Shown: positions 1 to 7,728 of the stretch, one piece after another
Numbering within the stretch: position 1 is the stretch's first letter
Layout: each line of letters starts with the position of its first letter
From: Allobosea sp. UNC402CLCol
Lineage (GTDB): Bacteria; Pseudomonadota; Alphaproteobacteria; Rhizobiales; Beijerinckiaceae
Assembly (NCBI RefSeq): GCF_000745475.1
Contig: NZ_JQJJ01000010.1
Span: 806,001-870,000, forward strand
DNA length: 64,000 bases
Reading direction: 5' to 3'
The notes under the pieces: model-generated
What the model was told of the DNA's origin: nothing
What the model saw: the letters and a program-made list of their open reading frames with translations, nothing else
The model's database searches: none
Position numbers and translations under genes: made by a program

Positions 1-100
1 GCGCGCCGCGCGGCAGTATCGCCGCCGCGCCCAGCATCGTACCGGCCGCAAGGAACCGACGCCGGTCGAGCCGGCGCGAGAAAGCTGTCAGGTCTGTCAC
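1..100 (-). CDS. Tat-exported protein, N-terminus only (runs off the left edge)
   Basis: The reverse strand from 100 opens with GTG and encodes MTDLTAFSRRLDRRRFLAAG followed by a small hydrophobic Ala/Gly/Leu stretch. The RRRFL core followed by a weakly hydrophobic helix is a twin-arginine signal. A good Shine-Dalgarno (AGGGGA) sits about six bases before the GTG, which supports the start. Only 33 codons are inside the window, so the mature domain and its function are unknown. It is transcribed divergently from the response regulator gene at 277. Whether the two are functionally linked cannot be judged from here. Confidence 0.6.
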   Translation of the reverse strand, partial: MTDLTAFSRRLDRRRFLAAGTMLGAAAILPRGA

Positions 101-276
101 GGTTGTTCCCCTGCTTGCTGGCCGGCAGTCATGCCGGTCGCGCGGGCTGCTTCGGCCCGGCAGACATATTAGGCTGCCGAGGTTTCCGTAATGTGTTGAA
201 AATGTTTCATAAAGATTTCATGTTCGAGGAAGCTGGCCGGATTTCCAGCCGGCGCTGCCAGTCAGGGAGGCGGGCG

Positions 277-990
277 ATCAAGAAGATTCTGCTGATCGAG
301 GACGACGACACGTTCGGCTTGCTGCTCGCCGCCTATTTTAGAACGGCCGGCTACGCGACGGACCGCGCCACTTCGGCCAAGGAAGGCCTGCGCAAGCTCG
401 ATTCCGGTAGCTGGGATGCCGCTATCGTCGATCTGACGCTGCCGGACGAGGACGGCATCGTGCTGACGCGGATGCTGCGCGCCCGCTCGTCGATCCCGAT
501 CATCGTCTCGACTGGCCGCAATGGCCGCGAGGACCGGCTCGCCGCGCTGGAGCTCGGTGCGGATGATTTCGTCACGAAGCCGTTCGAGCCGCGCGAGCTG
601 GTGCTGCGGCTCAACAACATCCTGCGCCGCGGCGAACGGCGCGGGCGCCCGTCGGGCCCTCGCCTGCTCTGCGCGGGCGGCGAGCTGGATCTGGCTGGCC
701 ATGCGCTCGTCGCTCCTTCGGGAGAATGCCTCGATCTCGGCGCGACCGAGTTCGCGCTGTTGAGATTTCTGGCCCGCAATCCCGATCGCGTGCTCACCCG
801 CGCCCAGATCATCGACGCCATCGCGGCAGGCGAACCGCCCGAATCTGAGCGTGCGGTTGATGTCAGGATGTCGCGGCTGCGCCGCCGCCTGAAATCGATC
901 GGTCTCGACGCCGCCCTGCTGAAGACGGTTCACGGCGTCGGCTACAAACTGACCCTGCCGCGCCGGCCGCTCAGTCCGGCGGGGCGGTGA
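277..990 (+). CDS. OmpR/PhoB-family response regulator
   Basis: Two-domain response regulator of about 237 residues. The receiver domain begins KKILLIEDDD (acidic pocket residues 8-11), carries the phospho-acceptor Asp52 in AAIVDLTLPDEDG, a Ser/Thr in IVSTG and the conserved Lys in FVTKPF. A C-terminal winged-helix DNA-binding domain (about residues 130-230) ends in the typical VHGVGYKL wing. The family's usual start (M-KK-ILLIEDD) falls on an ATC at 277, six bases after a perfect GGGAGG at 265-270. In-frame ATGs exist only further upstream (202, 220) and would add 19-25 non-homologous residues with no SD. Its 3' end overlaps the convergent hybrid kinase by 20 bases, and that kinase is the obvious candidate partner. 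Confidence 0.85.
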   Translation: MKKILLIEDDDTFGLLLAAYFRTAGYATDRATSAKEGLRKLDSGSWDAAIVDLTLPDEDGIVLTRMLRARSSIPIIVSTGRNGREDRLAALELGADDFVTKPFEPRELVLRLNNILRRGERRGRPSGPRLLCAGGELDLAGHALVAPSGECLDLGATEFALLRFLARNPDRVLTRAQIIDAIAAGEPPESERAVDVRMSRLRRRLKSIGLDAALLKTVHGVGYKLTLPRRPLSPAGR

Positions 991-3220
991 CCTCGAGGTC
1001 CAGTGCGTAGAGCTTGATCTGTACGATCGCCTTTGCGAGCGCATCTTTCAGATCGTCGCGCTGCTCCGGCGAAAGCGACGAGGCGTTGCGCTCGTCGCGC
1101 TGTGCGCTGCGTGCCAGTTCGTCCAGCCCGAGCAGGCCGGCGACCGCGTGAACCTTGTGCAGCAGCCGTTCCAGCGCCTCGCCGTCTTCCGATGCGAGCA
1201 TCTCGATGGTCTGGCCGAAGGTCACGATGCCGGTCGCGACGATCGAAGCGACGCTGTCGTGGCCAATGTCGGCCACCATGCGGTCGAGCGGCGTCCTGTC
1301 GAAGGCACGGGCGCTTTCGGCGCGCGGAAAGCGGACACGTTCGCCGGGGCCGAGCACACCATGCCCCGCGAGATCCCGGCGCACCGAGACGAGAAGCTCG
1401 CCGAGATCGTCGAGCTCGACCGGCTTCTCGATGAAGCCGGTGAAGCCTGCCGCGAGATAGGCCTTGATGTCTTCGGGCATGACGTTACCGGTCATGGCGA
1501 TGATCGCGAAACCGGGGCCGCCCAGCTTTTCCGCTGCGATCCGGCGCGCGATCTCGATGCCCGATATCTCCGGCATCGAGATGTCGAGGAGCACGGCGTC
1601 GTAGCAGCCCGCGCGCAGCGCCCTCATGCCTTCCTGCCCGTCACGCGCGGTCGTGACGCTGTGTCCGAGCCGCTGCAGCAGGGCGTCCGCCACGATGAGA
1701 TTGGTCTGCTCGTCATCGATGACGAGGATGTTGAGCGGCGGCCCTGGCCGGAGCCCCTGACGCGCCGCCGGCATCACACGCGGATGGCCCGGCTCGCCGG
1801 CCGCCCCGATCGGAATGGTGATCCAGGCGCGCGTTCCGCCGCGTGGCCCCGGTTCGATGCCGAGACGAGCGCCAATCGCGGCGGCCAGCTCCTCGCTGAT
1901 CGAGAGCCCGAGGCCCAGGCCCTCTACGCCGGCCGTGACATGCTCCCGCTGTCGGGCATAGGGCTGGAGCACCCGGTCCGTCAGCCGTGGTGAGATGCCC
2001 GGTCCGGAATCCGTCACGGAGATATCGAGGACGTCCTGGCCACCCGAAGGCGAACGCAGCGAGCATGCCAGCGTGATCGAGCCGGAGGGTGTGTATTTGA
2101 CGGCGTTGCCGAGCAGATTGAACAGGATCTGCCGCAGACGCCGCGGGTCTGTCACTATCCGATCCGGGAGCGTTGTTTCGATGCGAGAGCGCATGGCGAG
2201 ACCCTTCTGCGCCGTCATGGTCCGGGCGATGTTGACCATCTCCTGCACGAACGGCTTGGTCTCGATGCTCTCGAGGCGGATATCGACTTGCCCTGACTGC
2301 ACCTTGGCGATGTCCAACACGTCGTTGAGCACGTCGCGCATCGCCCGCGAGGCGCCGACGAGGCTGTCGATCAACGCCCGCTGCCGCTTCGGCAGGGCTT
2401 CGCCCGCGAGAATCTGGGCGATCCCGAGGATAACGTTGAGCGGGTTACGCAGCTCGTGCCCGACTTTGGCGATGAAGGCCGTTCGTGCCGTGGCCTCCGT
2501 CTCTGCCTTGGCGCGCGCCGCTCGCAGATCCCGCTCACGCTCCTTCAGCACGGTGATGTCTGCTCGGATGCTGGTCGTGCCGCCGAAGGCGGTCCGCCGC
2601 TCGCTGACCTGAATCCAGCGTCCGTCCGAAAGGTGTTGCTCGAAGAAGCCGATGCCGGCCTGGTGGAAGGAGATGCGCCGTTCCGCCCAAGTCTTGCTAT
2701 CCTCGTCGATCTGGAAGACGCCGCGCGCGACGCTCTCATGCACGACGTCGCTGAAGCGCATGCCGGGCTTCATCATGTCGGCGACCAATGGGTACAGGCG
2801 CCGGTACTGCTCGTTGCAGATGATCATCCGATCCTGGTCGTCATACAGGACGAATGCCTCGGGCAGCGCCTCGATGCCCTCGATCAGCGCTGCTGTCAGC
2901 TCGTTGGGGCTCGCTGAGAAGGAAAGATCCCTCCACTCCACGACGCCGCTCGCTACGGCGTCACTCCTGAAGCCGGAAAGACGAACGTCCTCAAGTTCTG
3001 GGCGCTCAGGCCACGTCACGATCGTCGCGCTGAGGCCGCGACCCTCTTTAAGCGAGGCCAAGGCTTCGCTTAACGGAACCGGCTCTGCCCCAACCGTGAC
3101 CAGGGGATCGCCTGCAAGAGCTCCTCTAAAGTTCGGGAATGCTGCTTCGTCGAAGCCGTCCTGCCCCGACTTCCACGCTATCCGCCCAGTGGCGGCTTCC
3201 CAGTGCCAAAAAATGTGCAC
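971..3220 (-). CDS. Hybrid sensor histidine kinase with PAS, receiver and HPt domains
   Basis: Cytoplasmic hybrid kinase of 749 residues with no evident transmembrane segment. In order: an N-terminal region with a PAS domain (about 100-230, FVLYDDQDRMIICNEQYRRL), an HisKA dimerisation helix with phospho-His255 in GHELRNPLN, an HATPase_c domain (NLLGNAVKYTPSG N-box, VTDSGPGIS G1 box, GLGLGLSISEEL G2 box), a receiver domain with Asp546 in VLLDISMPE, and a C-terminal HPt domain with His691 in HKVHAVAGLLG. All relay residues are present, so a full His-Asp-His-Asp phosphorelay is expected, plausibly ending on the convergent OmpR-type regulator. The start is GTG with only a weak ribosome site, so the exact N-terminus is uncertain. 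The signal is unknown. Confidence 0.88.
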   Translation of the reverse strand: MHIFWHWEAATGRIAWKSGQDGFDEAAFPNFRGALAGDPLVTVGAEPVPLSEALASLKEGRGLSATIVTWPERPELEDVRLSGFRSDAVASGVVEWRDLSFSASPNELTAALIEGIEALPEAFVLYDDQDRMIICNEQYRRLYPLVADMMKPGMRFSDVVHESVARGVFQIDEDSKTWAERRISFHQAGIGFFEQHLSDGRWIQVSERRTAFGGTTSIRADITVLKERERDLRAARAKAETEATARTAFIAKVGHELRNPLNVILGIAQILAGEALPKRQRALIDSLVGASRAMRDVLNDVLDIAKVQSGQVDIRLESIETKPFVQEMVNIARTMTAQKGLAMRSRIETTLPDRIVTDPRRLRQILFNLLGNAVKYTPSGSITLACSLRSPSGGQDVLDISVTDSGPGISPRLTDRVLQPYARQREHVTAGVEGLGLGLSISEELAAAIGARLGIEPGPRGGTRAWITIPIGAAGEPGHPRVMPAARQGLRPGPPLNILVIDDEQTNLIVADALLQRLGHSVTTARDGQEGMRALRAGCYDAVLLDISMPEISGIEIARRIAAEKLGGPGFAIIAMTGNVMPEDIKAYLAAGFTGFIEKPVELDDLGELLVSVRRDLAGHGVLGPGERVRFPRAESARAFDRTPLDRMVADIGHDSVASIVATGIVTFGQTIEMLASEDGEALERLLHKVHAVAGLLGLDELARSAQRDERNASSLSPEQRDDLKDALAKAIVQIKLYALDLEVTAPPD

Positions 3221-3865
3221 CTACAGGGCCCCGTGACTCTGCCTCGACGTGGCCAATGCCACCTGATCATCACGCTCGGATTTCAGGCGCGCGTCAACGC
3301 AGCGCGGCGCGGTCGCCGGGCGCGACTTGTCGCGGGGACCGATAAAGTCAATTCAGTTGTCGGGCCGAGGACACGCCGCGCTTGTGGCGGACATCCGCCT
3401 TCGCCGCTCCGGCATCCTGCTCATTCAGCATGCTGATGAGTTGCTCTTCCGTGAACCGCAAGGAGCAATCGTCCGTCGCCTTGACCAACGGGACTCCATT
3501 CAGGAAAACGGCTCTTCGGTCACTGCACCGCCGATCCAGAATTGGTCTTGGATCGGCGGAGGCCCTGATTTACGGGCGAAGATACTCAAACACGGGTTTC
3601 GATTATCCGAGTGCCCAGGCGCCGCTGTTCTATGCCCGAAGCTTAGCCCCCTCGCGGCGCTCCATAGGCAGAGGCGCAGCGTCTCATCTGCGCCCTGCCA
3701 AGGTGAGTTAGGTTCAGCTCAAGTCAGCCGGGAAGTCGCTGCGGAATCGAGCGACAGTACGCGGGATCTCAATGAGCATGTTTTCAGCTCTGATTTGGCA
3801 TAAATTTGCATGCGAAACGCGGGATGCCCCCCTTCCGAGGATCGCCCTGCAGATCGCATAGCGGT
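3221..3865. other. Gene-poor stretch with decayed sequence
   Basis: About 640 bases between the hybrid kinase start and the LysR fragment hold no convincing intact gene. The only recognisable piece is an IS3-type OrfA remnant on the minus strand near 3348-3458. The short open frames elsewhere lack ribosome sites and family resemblance. The promoter of the kinase gene must lie at the left end of this stretch, but no clear -35/-10 pair was seen. Confidence 0.5.
3348..3458 (-). pseudogene. IS3-family transposase OrfA remnant
   Basis: Reading leftward from 3458, the frame gives RFTEEQLISMLNEQDAGAAK, then ADVRHKRGVSSARQLN and a stop. This matches the start of IS3-group OrfA proteins, which typically begin RFTEEQII..L.EQEAGAKTADVCRKHGISSATF and form a helix-turn-helix. 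It is cut off after about 36 residues where the family continues into FYKWKAKYGG. There is no start codon in place, no OrfB and no visible terminal inverted repeats, so this is a scar rather than an active element. The preceding in-frame residues look unrelated to OrfA. Confidence 0.5.
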
Positions 3866-4246
3866 TCAAGCGGAAACCAGAGCGAATCCTGACACCGTTT
3901 CGGCGATCTCCTCGACAAGATGGCGCAGTTCGATACAGAACTCCCGTGAGGCGGCGGTCGGCTGAGCGCCCGCAGCCAGGACGAGCCGTCCGACAATGCG
4001 CTCTTCAGGGCGCAAGGGAACAAATTTGAGAGCGTGGCTTGTCGGGCTGTAGAGAATACTCAGCCTGTCCAGCAAGGCGATGCCTGCCTGTGCCTCGACC
4101 AAGGCACGGGCAACGCTCGACTGGGTAACCTCCGCCGCAGGTCGCAACAGGCGATCCTGCTCGGCGAAGAGGATGGTGATCTGGGAAGTCCAGCGCAACG
4201 GCTCGCATGGGGCGATGCGCCCCGGTTCCCTTGAACAGCCTTGGAG
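3866..4246 (-). pseudogene. LysR-type regulator, C-terminal fragment
   Basis: A 126-codon frame, open only up to a TGA at 4247-4249, resembles the second half of a LysR substrate-binding domain: SVARALVEAQAGIALLDRLS (the usual V..LV..G.GIALLP segment), then LKFVPLRPEERIVGRLVLA, AAGAQPTAASREFCIELRHL and a natural-looking C-terminus. The helix-turn-helix and the first effector-binding half are absent. No plausible start or ribosome site precedes it, and the stop of the AraC gene lies 24 bases upstream. It is best read as the stump of a LysR gene interrupted when the AraC-SDR-GST block arrived. Confidence 0.6.
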
Positions 4247-4272
4247 TCAAAAGCTTCGAAGCTGACGGACGA

Positions 4273-5172
4273 CTAATTGATCATTTGATTGTCGATCGAC
4301 TGCCTGAGTTTGCGCACGTCGCGGACGGGCGGAGCCCCGAACTGCCGCAGATATTCGCGGCTGAACTGAGAGGCGCTTTCATAGCCGACCGCATAGGCGA
4401 CGTCGGATGCACTTCGGTCGCCGGCGAGCAGCAACTGGCGCGCTTCCTGAAGGCGTAGCTGCTTCTGATATTGGATCGGGCTCAATCCAGTCAGCGCAAC
4501 GAAGTGGCGATGCAGGCTCGCGCGGCTCATGCCAGCGGCTTCGCACAGCGCCTCGATCCGCAGCCGCCTATTGCCGTGGTCGCGAATCCATTCGACCGCG
4601 CGGCGGATACCGCCGATCGCGCCTTCTGGGCGGGCGATGTGACGCAACAGTCGCCCCTGCGGGCCCTGCAAGAGACGATAGAGCAATTCGCGCTCGGCCA
4701 TCGGCGCGAGCGCCGGGATGTCCGCAGGCGTGTCGAGCAACGCCAGCAGCCGCAGCAGCGTGTCGCGCAGCAGAGGCGTCATCGGGTTGATCGCGATGCC
4801 GCTGCCTGGTGTGTCCGCATCGCGCACCGCCGGCATCGTCGATGCGACCTCGGCGAGAAGCGCCGGATCGAGGACCAGCGAAACCGACACATATGGACTG
4901 CCGTCGTCGGCGTCGTGAATCTGCCCGCTCAAGGGTAGATCGAGTGCGCTGACCAGATATTGAGACGCGTCGTAGCGCAGCAGCTCGTCGTGGATGGCCA
5001 CCTCTTTCGATCCCTGCAGAATGAAGCAGATCATCGAACGGTAGAGACATGGCGACGTGCCCGAGGTCGCCTGTCCCACGCCGATTTCCATGCGCGGGAT
5101 CGGCGTCACGGTCATTCCGGTCCGCCCGTGGCGGAGCGCGAGATCGCAAAGGGGCTTCAGGCTGTCGGTCAT
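4273..5172 (-). CDS. AraC-family transcriptional regulator
   Basis: About 299 residues from MTDSLKPLCDLALRHG. The N-terminal part is an AraC_N (cupin-like) effector domain with SLCLYRSMICFILQGSKEV-type sequence, and the last 100 residues hold two helix-turn-helix units (RIEALCEAAGMSRASLHRHF and SASDVAYAVGYESASQFSRE). A longer frame continues upstream, but its extra residues do not resemble the family, so the ATG at 5172 was chosen; a GTG ten codons further upstream is the alternative. It is divergent from the SDR gene at 5347 across 174 bases, the usual layout for AraC regulators controlling a neighbouring short-chain dehydrogenase. The inducer cannot be told from sequence. Confidence 0.85.
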   Translation of the reverse strand: MTDSLKPLCDLALRHGRTGMTVTPIPRMEIGVGQATSGTSPCLYRSMICFILQGSKEVAIHDELLRYDASQYLVSALDLPLSGQIHDADDGSPYVSVSLVLDPALLAEVASTMPAVRDADTPGSGIAINPMTPLLRDTLLRLLALLDTPADIPALAPMAERELLYRLLQGPQGRLLRHIARPEGAIGGIRRAVEWIRDHGNRRLRIEALCEAAGMSRASLHRHFVALTGLSPIQYQKQLRLQEARQLLLAGDRSASDVAYAVGYESASQFSREYLRQFGAPPVRDVRKLRQSIDNQMIN

Positions 5173-5346
5173 GCCAATGAATATGACATCAATCCTCACC
5201 TCCGCAAAGATCCTGAGACAATCAGGCAAGAAATTGAGAGCATCAGGCGGGGCGTCGGGCACAGCAAATCGCCTATCTCACTCCCAGCGAATGCGACGCC
5301 TCAGCGGCGTGCCGTCCAGAAAATCAAAATCACAAGGAACGTAGCC

Positions 5347-6105
5347 ATGCCTCAGAAGATCGCACTCATTACCGGCGCCAGCCGCGGCCTCGGTCGCAGC
5401 ATGGCGCTGCGCCTCGCCCGTCGCGGCGTCGGCATCGTCGGCACCTATCGCCAGGGCGCGGCGGAAGCCGATGCGCTGGTAAGCGAGATCGAGGCGCTGG
5501 GCGGCACGGCGGCGATGCTCGCGCTCGACGTCACCAAGGTGGCGAGCTTTCCGGCCTTCGCCGCATCCTTCGCCGAGACGCTCCGGAGCCGCTTCGGCAG
5601 CGACCGGTTCGACTATCTGGTCAACAACGCCGGTGCCGTCGTCCACGTGCAGGTCGCTGACGCGAGCGAGGAACAGTTCGATGCGATGGTCGACATGCAC
5701 CTGCGCGGACCGGTGTTCCTGACGCAGGCATTGCTACCGATTCTCGCCGATGGCGGACGCATCCTCAACGTTTCGACGGGCTTCACGCGCACGTCGATGG
5801 CCAGCTTCGGCCTCTATGCCGCAGCCAAGGCGGGGCTCGAGACGCTGACCCGGTTCATGGCGCTGGAGCTCGGCGCGCGGCAGATCCGCGTCAACGCCAT
5901 CGCGCCCGGCGCCATCGCCACCGATTTCGGCGGTGGTAGGGTCCGCGATGACGAACAGGCTCATGCCTTCGTCGCGAGCAAGATCGCGCTAGGCCGCGTC
6001 GGTCAGCCCGACGACATCGGCGGCGCAGTCGCAGCCATCCTGTCCGACGACATGGGTTGGGCCAACGGTACGACCTTCGATGTCTCTGGTGGTCAGTCGC
6101 TCTGA
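5347..6105 (+). CDS. Short-chain dehydrogenase/reductase (SDR)
   Basis: Classical SDR of 252 residues that presumably oxidises or reduces a small alcohol or carbonyl with NAD(P)H in the cytoplasm. The N-terminal cofactor motif is TGASRGLGRS, followed by NNAGA, the catalytic Ser in ILNVSTGFTRTS and the YAAAKAG Tyr-Lys pair. The C-terminal PGAIATDFGGG and VSGGQSL segments are typical. ATG at 5347 follows an AGGAA ribosome site and begins with the usual KIALITGASRG. It lies downstream of, and divergent from, the AraC regulator and 31 bases before the glutathione S-transferase, so the two are probably co-transcribed and AraC-controlled. The substrate is unknown. Confidence 0.85.
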   Translation: MPQKIALITGASRGLGRSMALRLARRGVGIVGTYRQGAAEADALVSEIEALGGTAAMLALDVTKVASFPAFAASFAETLRSRFGSDRFDYLVNNAGAVVHVQVADASEEQFDAMVDMHLRGPVFLTQALLPILADGGRILNVSTGFTRTSMASFGLYAAAKAGLETLTRFMALELGARQIRVNAIAPGAIATDFGGGRVRDDEQAHAFVASKIALGRVGQPDDIGGAVAAILSDDMGWANGTTFDVSGGQSL

Positions 6106-6136
6106 TGCTGCATCCGGCTCCATCGGAGAAACCGTC

Positions 6137-6811
6137 ATGACCGAGCAAGGCCTCACTCTCATCAGCCATCCGCTGTGCCCATTCGTCCAGCGCGCCGCGA
6201 TCGTCCTCCTCGAAAAGGGGGTGGCATTCGACCGGATCAACGTCGATCTGTCGGCAAAGCCCGACTGGTTTCTGGCCCTGTCGCCGACCGGCAAGGTGCC
6301 GGTGCTGAAGGTGCGCCAGCCGGACGGTGCGGATGCGATCCTCTTCGAAAGCGTGGTCATCTGCGAATATCTGAACGAGACGCACGGTGGCGCGGCGATG
6401 TACCCCGACAATGCATTGTTGCGTGCACGGCATCGCGCCTGGATCGAATTCGCCACCCAGACCTTTGCGGAGGGCTGGCAGTTCCTTCACGCCAAGGACA
6501 TGGCGACCGCCGACGCCAGGCGGGCCGCCTTCCGTGATCGGCTGAGCAAGATCGACGCGGAACTGGGCGACGGCCCGTATTTCGCCGGGCCGGACTTTGG
6601 TCTGGTCGATGCGGTCTACGCACCGCTGTTCCGCTATTTCGGGATCATCGATCCGGAAGTGGCGGACCCGATCTTTGCCGGCCTGCCACGGGTGACGGCG
6701 TGGCGCGCGGCGCTCGCCGAGCGCCCCAGCGTCAAGAATGCCGTGATCGACACCTATCCCGACCTGTTTCGCGACCACCTGCGCCAGCAAGGCGCGATGA
6801 TCGCCGCCTGA
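6137..6811 (+). CDS. Glutathione S-transferase family protein
   Basis: 224 residues with a thioredoxin-like N-terminal domain (HPLCPFVQRAAIVLLEKGV, cis-Pro in GKVPVLKV, glutathione-contacting ESVVICEYL) and an all-helical C-terminal domain. A Cys is in the place of the catalytic residue, as in omega or beta-type bacterial GSTs. These enzymes conjugate or reduce electrophiles with glutathione in the cytosol. The gene follows the SDR by 31 bases and precedes a truncated isochorismatase-type gene by 28 bases. This was probably an AraC-controlled operon handling a reactive small molecule. Confidence 0.85.
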   Translation: MTEQGLTLISHPLCPFVQRAAIVLLEKGVAFDRINVDLSAKPDWFLALSPTGKVPVLKVRQPDGADAILFESVVICEYLNETHGGAAMYPDNALLRARHRAWIEFATQTFAEGWQFLHAKDMATADARRAAFRDRLSKIDAELGDGPYFAGPDFGLVDAVYAPLFRYFGIIDPEVADPIFAGLPRVTAWRAALAERPSVKNAVIDTYPDLFRDHLRQQGAMIAA

Positions 6812-6839
6812 CCCTAACTACCATCCCAGGAGTTATACC

Positions 6840-6953
6840 ATGACCGACCCATCCAAGAGCGCGCTGATCCTGATCGAATATGTCAACGACTGGCTCTCTC
6901 CAACCGGCGGCATTTATCCGGCGTTTCAGGATCGCGAGCAGGTCGACAGATGA
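6840..6953 (+). pseudogene. Isochorismatase-family cysteine hydrolase, N-terminal stub
   Basis: ATG at 6840, preceded by CCAGGAG, begins MTDPSKSALILIEYVNDWLS, the typical first strand of isochorismatase/YcaC-type hydrolases with the catalytic Asp in the ND(W/F) motif. After 37 codons the frame reads PAFQDREQVDR and stops at 6951-6953. The rest of the usual 180-200 residue fold, including the Lys and nucleophilic Cys, is absent. The conserved HNH gene ends ten bases further on. The stub marks a deletion or insertion boundary at the right edge of the AraC-SDR-GST block and cannot be active. Confidence 0.65.
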
Positions 6954-6963
6954 AGGCCGCGGC

Positions 6964-7536
6964 TTACGGTTCCAGCTCGGAATCCCAGTAGAGATAGTCG
7001 AGCCAGCTCTCATGCAGGTAGTTCGGCGGGAAGAGCTTGCCGTTGCGATGGAGGTCGTTGACCGTCGGCGCATAGGGCTTCTGGGCCGGGAACATCTCGA
7101 CATAGGCCGGCATCTTGTCGCCCTTGCGCAGGTTGCAGGGCGAGCAGGCCGCGACGACGTTCTCCCAGGTGGTGAGCCCGCCCTTCGAGCGCGGCACGAC
7201 ATGGTCGAAGGTCAGCTCGTCGCGCGTGCCGCAATATTGGCAGGCGAAGCGGTCACGCAGGAAGACGTTGAAGCGGGTGAAGGCCGGCGTCCGCGATGGC
7301 TTGATGTAGCTCTTCAGCGAGACGACCGAGGGCAGCCGCATGTCGAAGCTCGGACTGCGGACCACCGTATCGTATTCCGAGACGATGTTGACGCGGTCCA
7401 TGAAGACCGCCTTGATCGCGTCCTGCCAGCTCCAGAGAGATAGCGGATAGTAGCTCAGTGGCCGAAAATCGGCATTGAGGACGAGAGCCGGACAGCCGTC
7501 CGGCGACGCCATCGGATGCATCACATGCGCCGTCAA
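6964..7536 (-). CDS. HNH endonuclease family protein
   Basis: 190-residue protein widely conserved in alphaproteobacteria. The N-terminal half begins with PALVLNADFRPLSYYPLSLW. The HNH/zinc-finger core is FACQYCG, then LTFDHVVPRSKGG, NVVAACSPCNLRKGD, giving two CxxC pairs around the His-Asn-His metal site. The biological role of this housekeeping-type HNH protein is not established; a nuclease activity on DNA is inferred from the fold. The TTG at 7536 lies ten bases after GGAGG. ATGs at 7521 and 7512 are alternative starts. It is not next to a restriction methylase or phage gene, so nothing suggests a restriction or homing role. Confidence 0.85.
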   Translation of the reverse strand: MTAHVMHPMASPDGCPALVLNADFRPLSYYPLSLWSWQDAIKAVFMDRVNIVSEYDTVVRSPSFDMRLPSVVSLKSYIKPSRTPAFTRFNVFLRDRFACQYCGTRDELTFDHVVPRSKGGLTTWENVVAACSPCNLRKGDKMPAYVEMFPAQKPYAPTVNDLHRNGKLFPPNYLHESWLDYLYWDSELEP

Positions 7537-7672
7537 ACCCGTCGCACCTCCGCTTCGTCAGCGGGACGAATCCCGCCTGACGATCAATGTAAGCGCGAGA
7601 CGACAGGAATGTGAAGGAACTTGTTGCGGGTGCGACATGCCTGCGCGTGACCGAGAGGCATTTCCCCTCGCC

Positions 7673-7696
7673 ATGGCGGGCAGGGAAACCCGCCAT
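7673..7696. terminator. Hairpin between hbd and the HNH gene
   Basis: ATGGCGGG and CCCGCCAT pair perfectly around an eight-base loop just after the hbd stop on the minus strand. No T-run follows on either strand, so this may be a Rho-assisted stop or an mRNA-stabilising structure rather than an intrinsic terminator. Confidence 0.35.
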
Positions 7697-7728
7697 CTTC
7701 GCGGCGCAGGAGGTTCCGCAAGGCTCGC

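Noticed and set aside
3139..3803. Overlapping plus-strand frames near 3.3-3.8 kb
   Set aside because: They match nothing, while the minus strand of the same bases shows an IS3 OrfA remnant.
6964..7536. HNH protein as part of a homing or restriction system
   Set aside because: It belongs to a widely conserved single-copy alphaproteobacterial family, and no methylase, intron or phage gene is adjacent.
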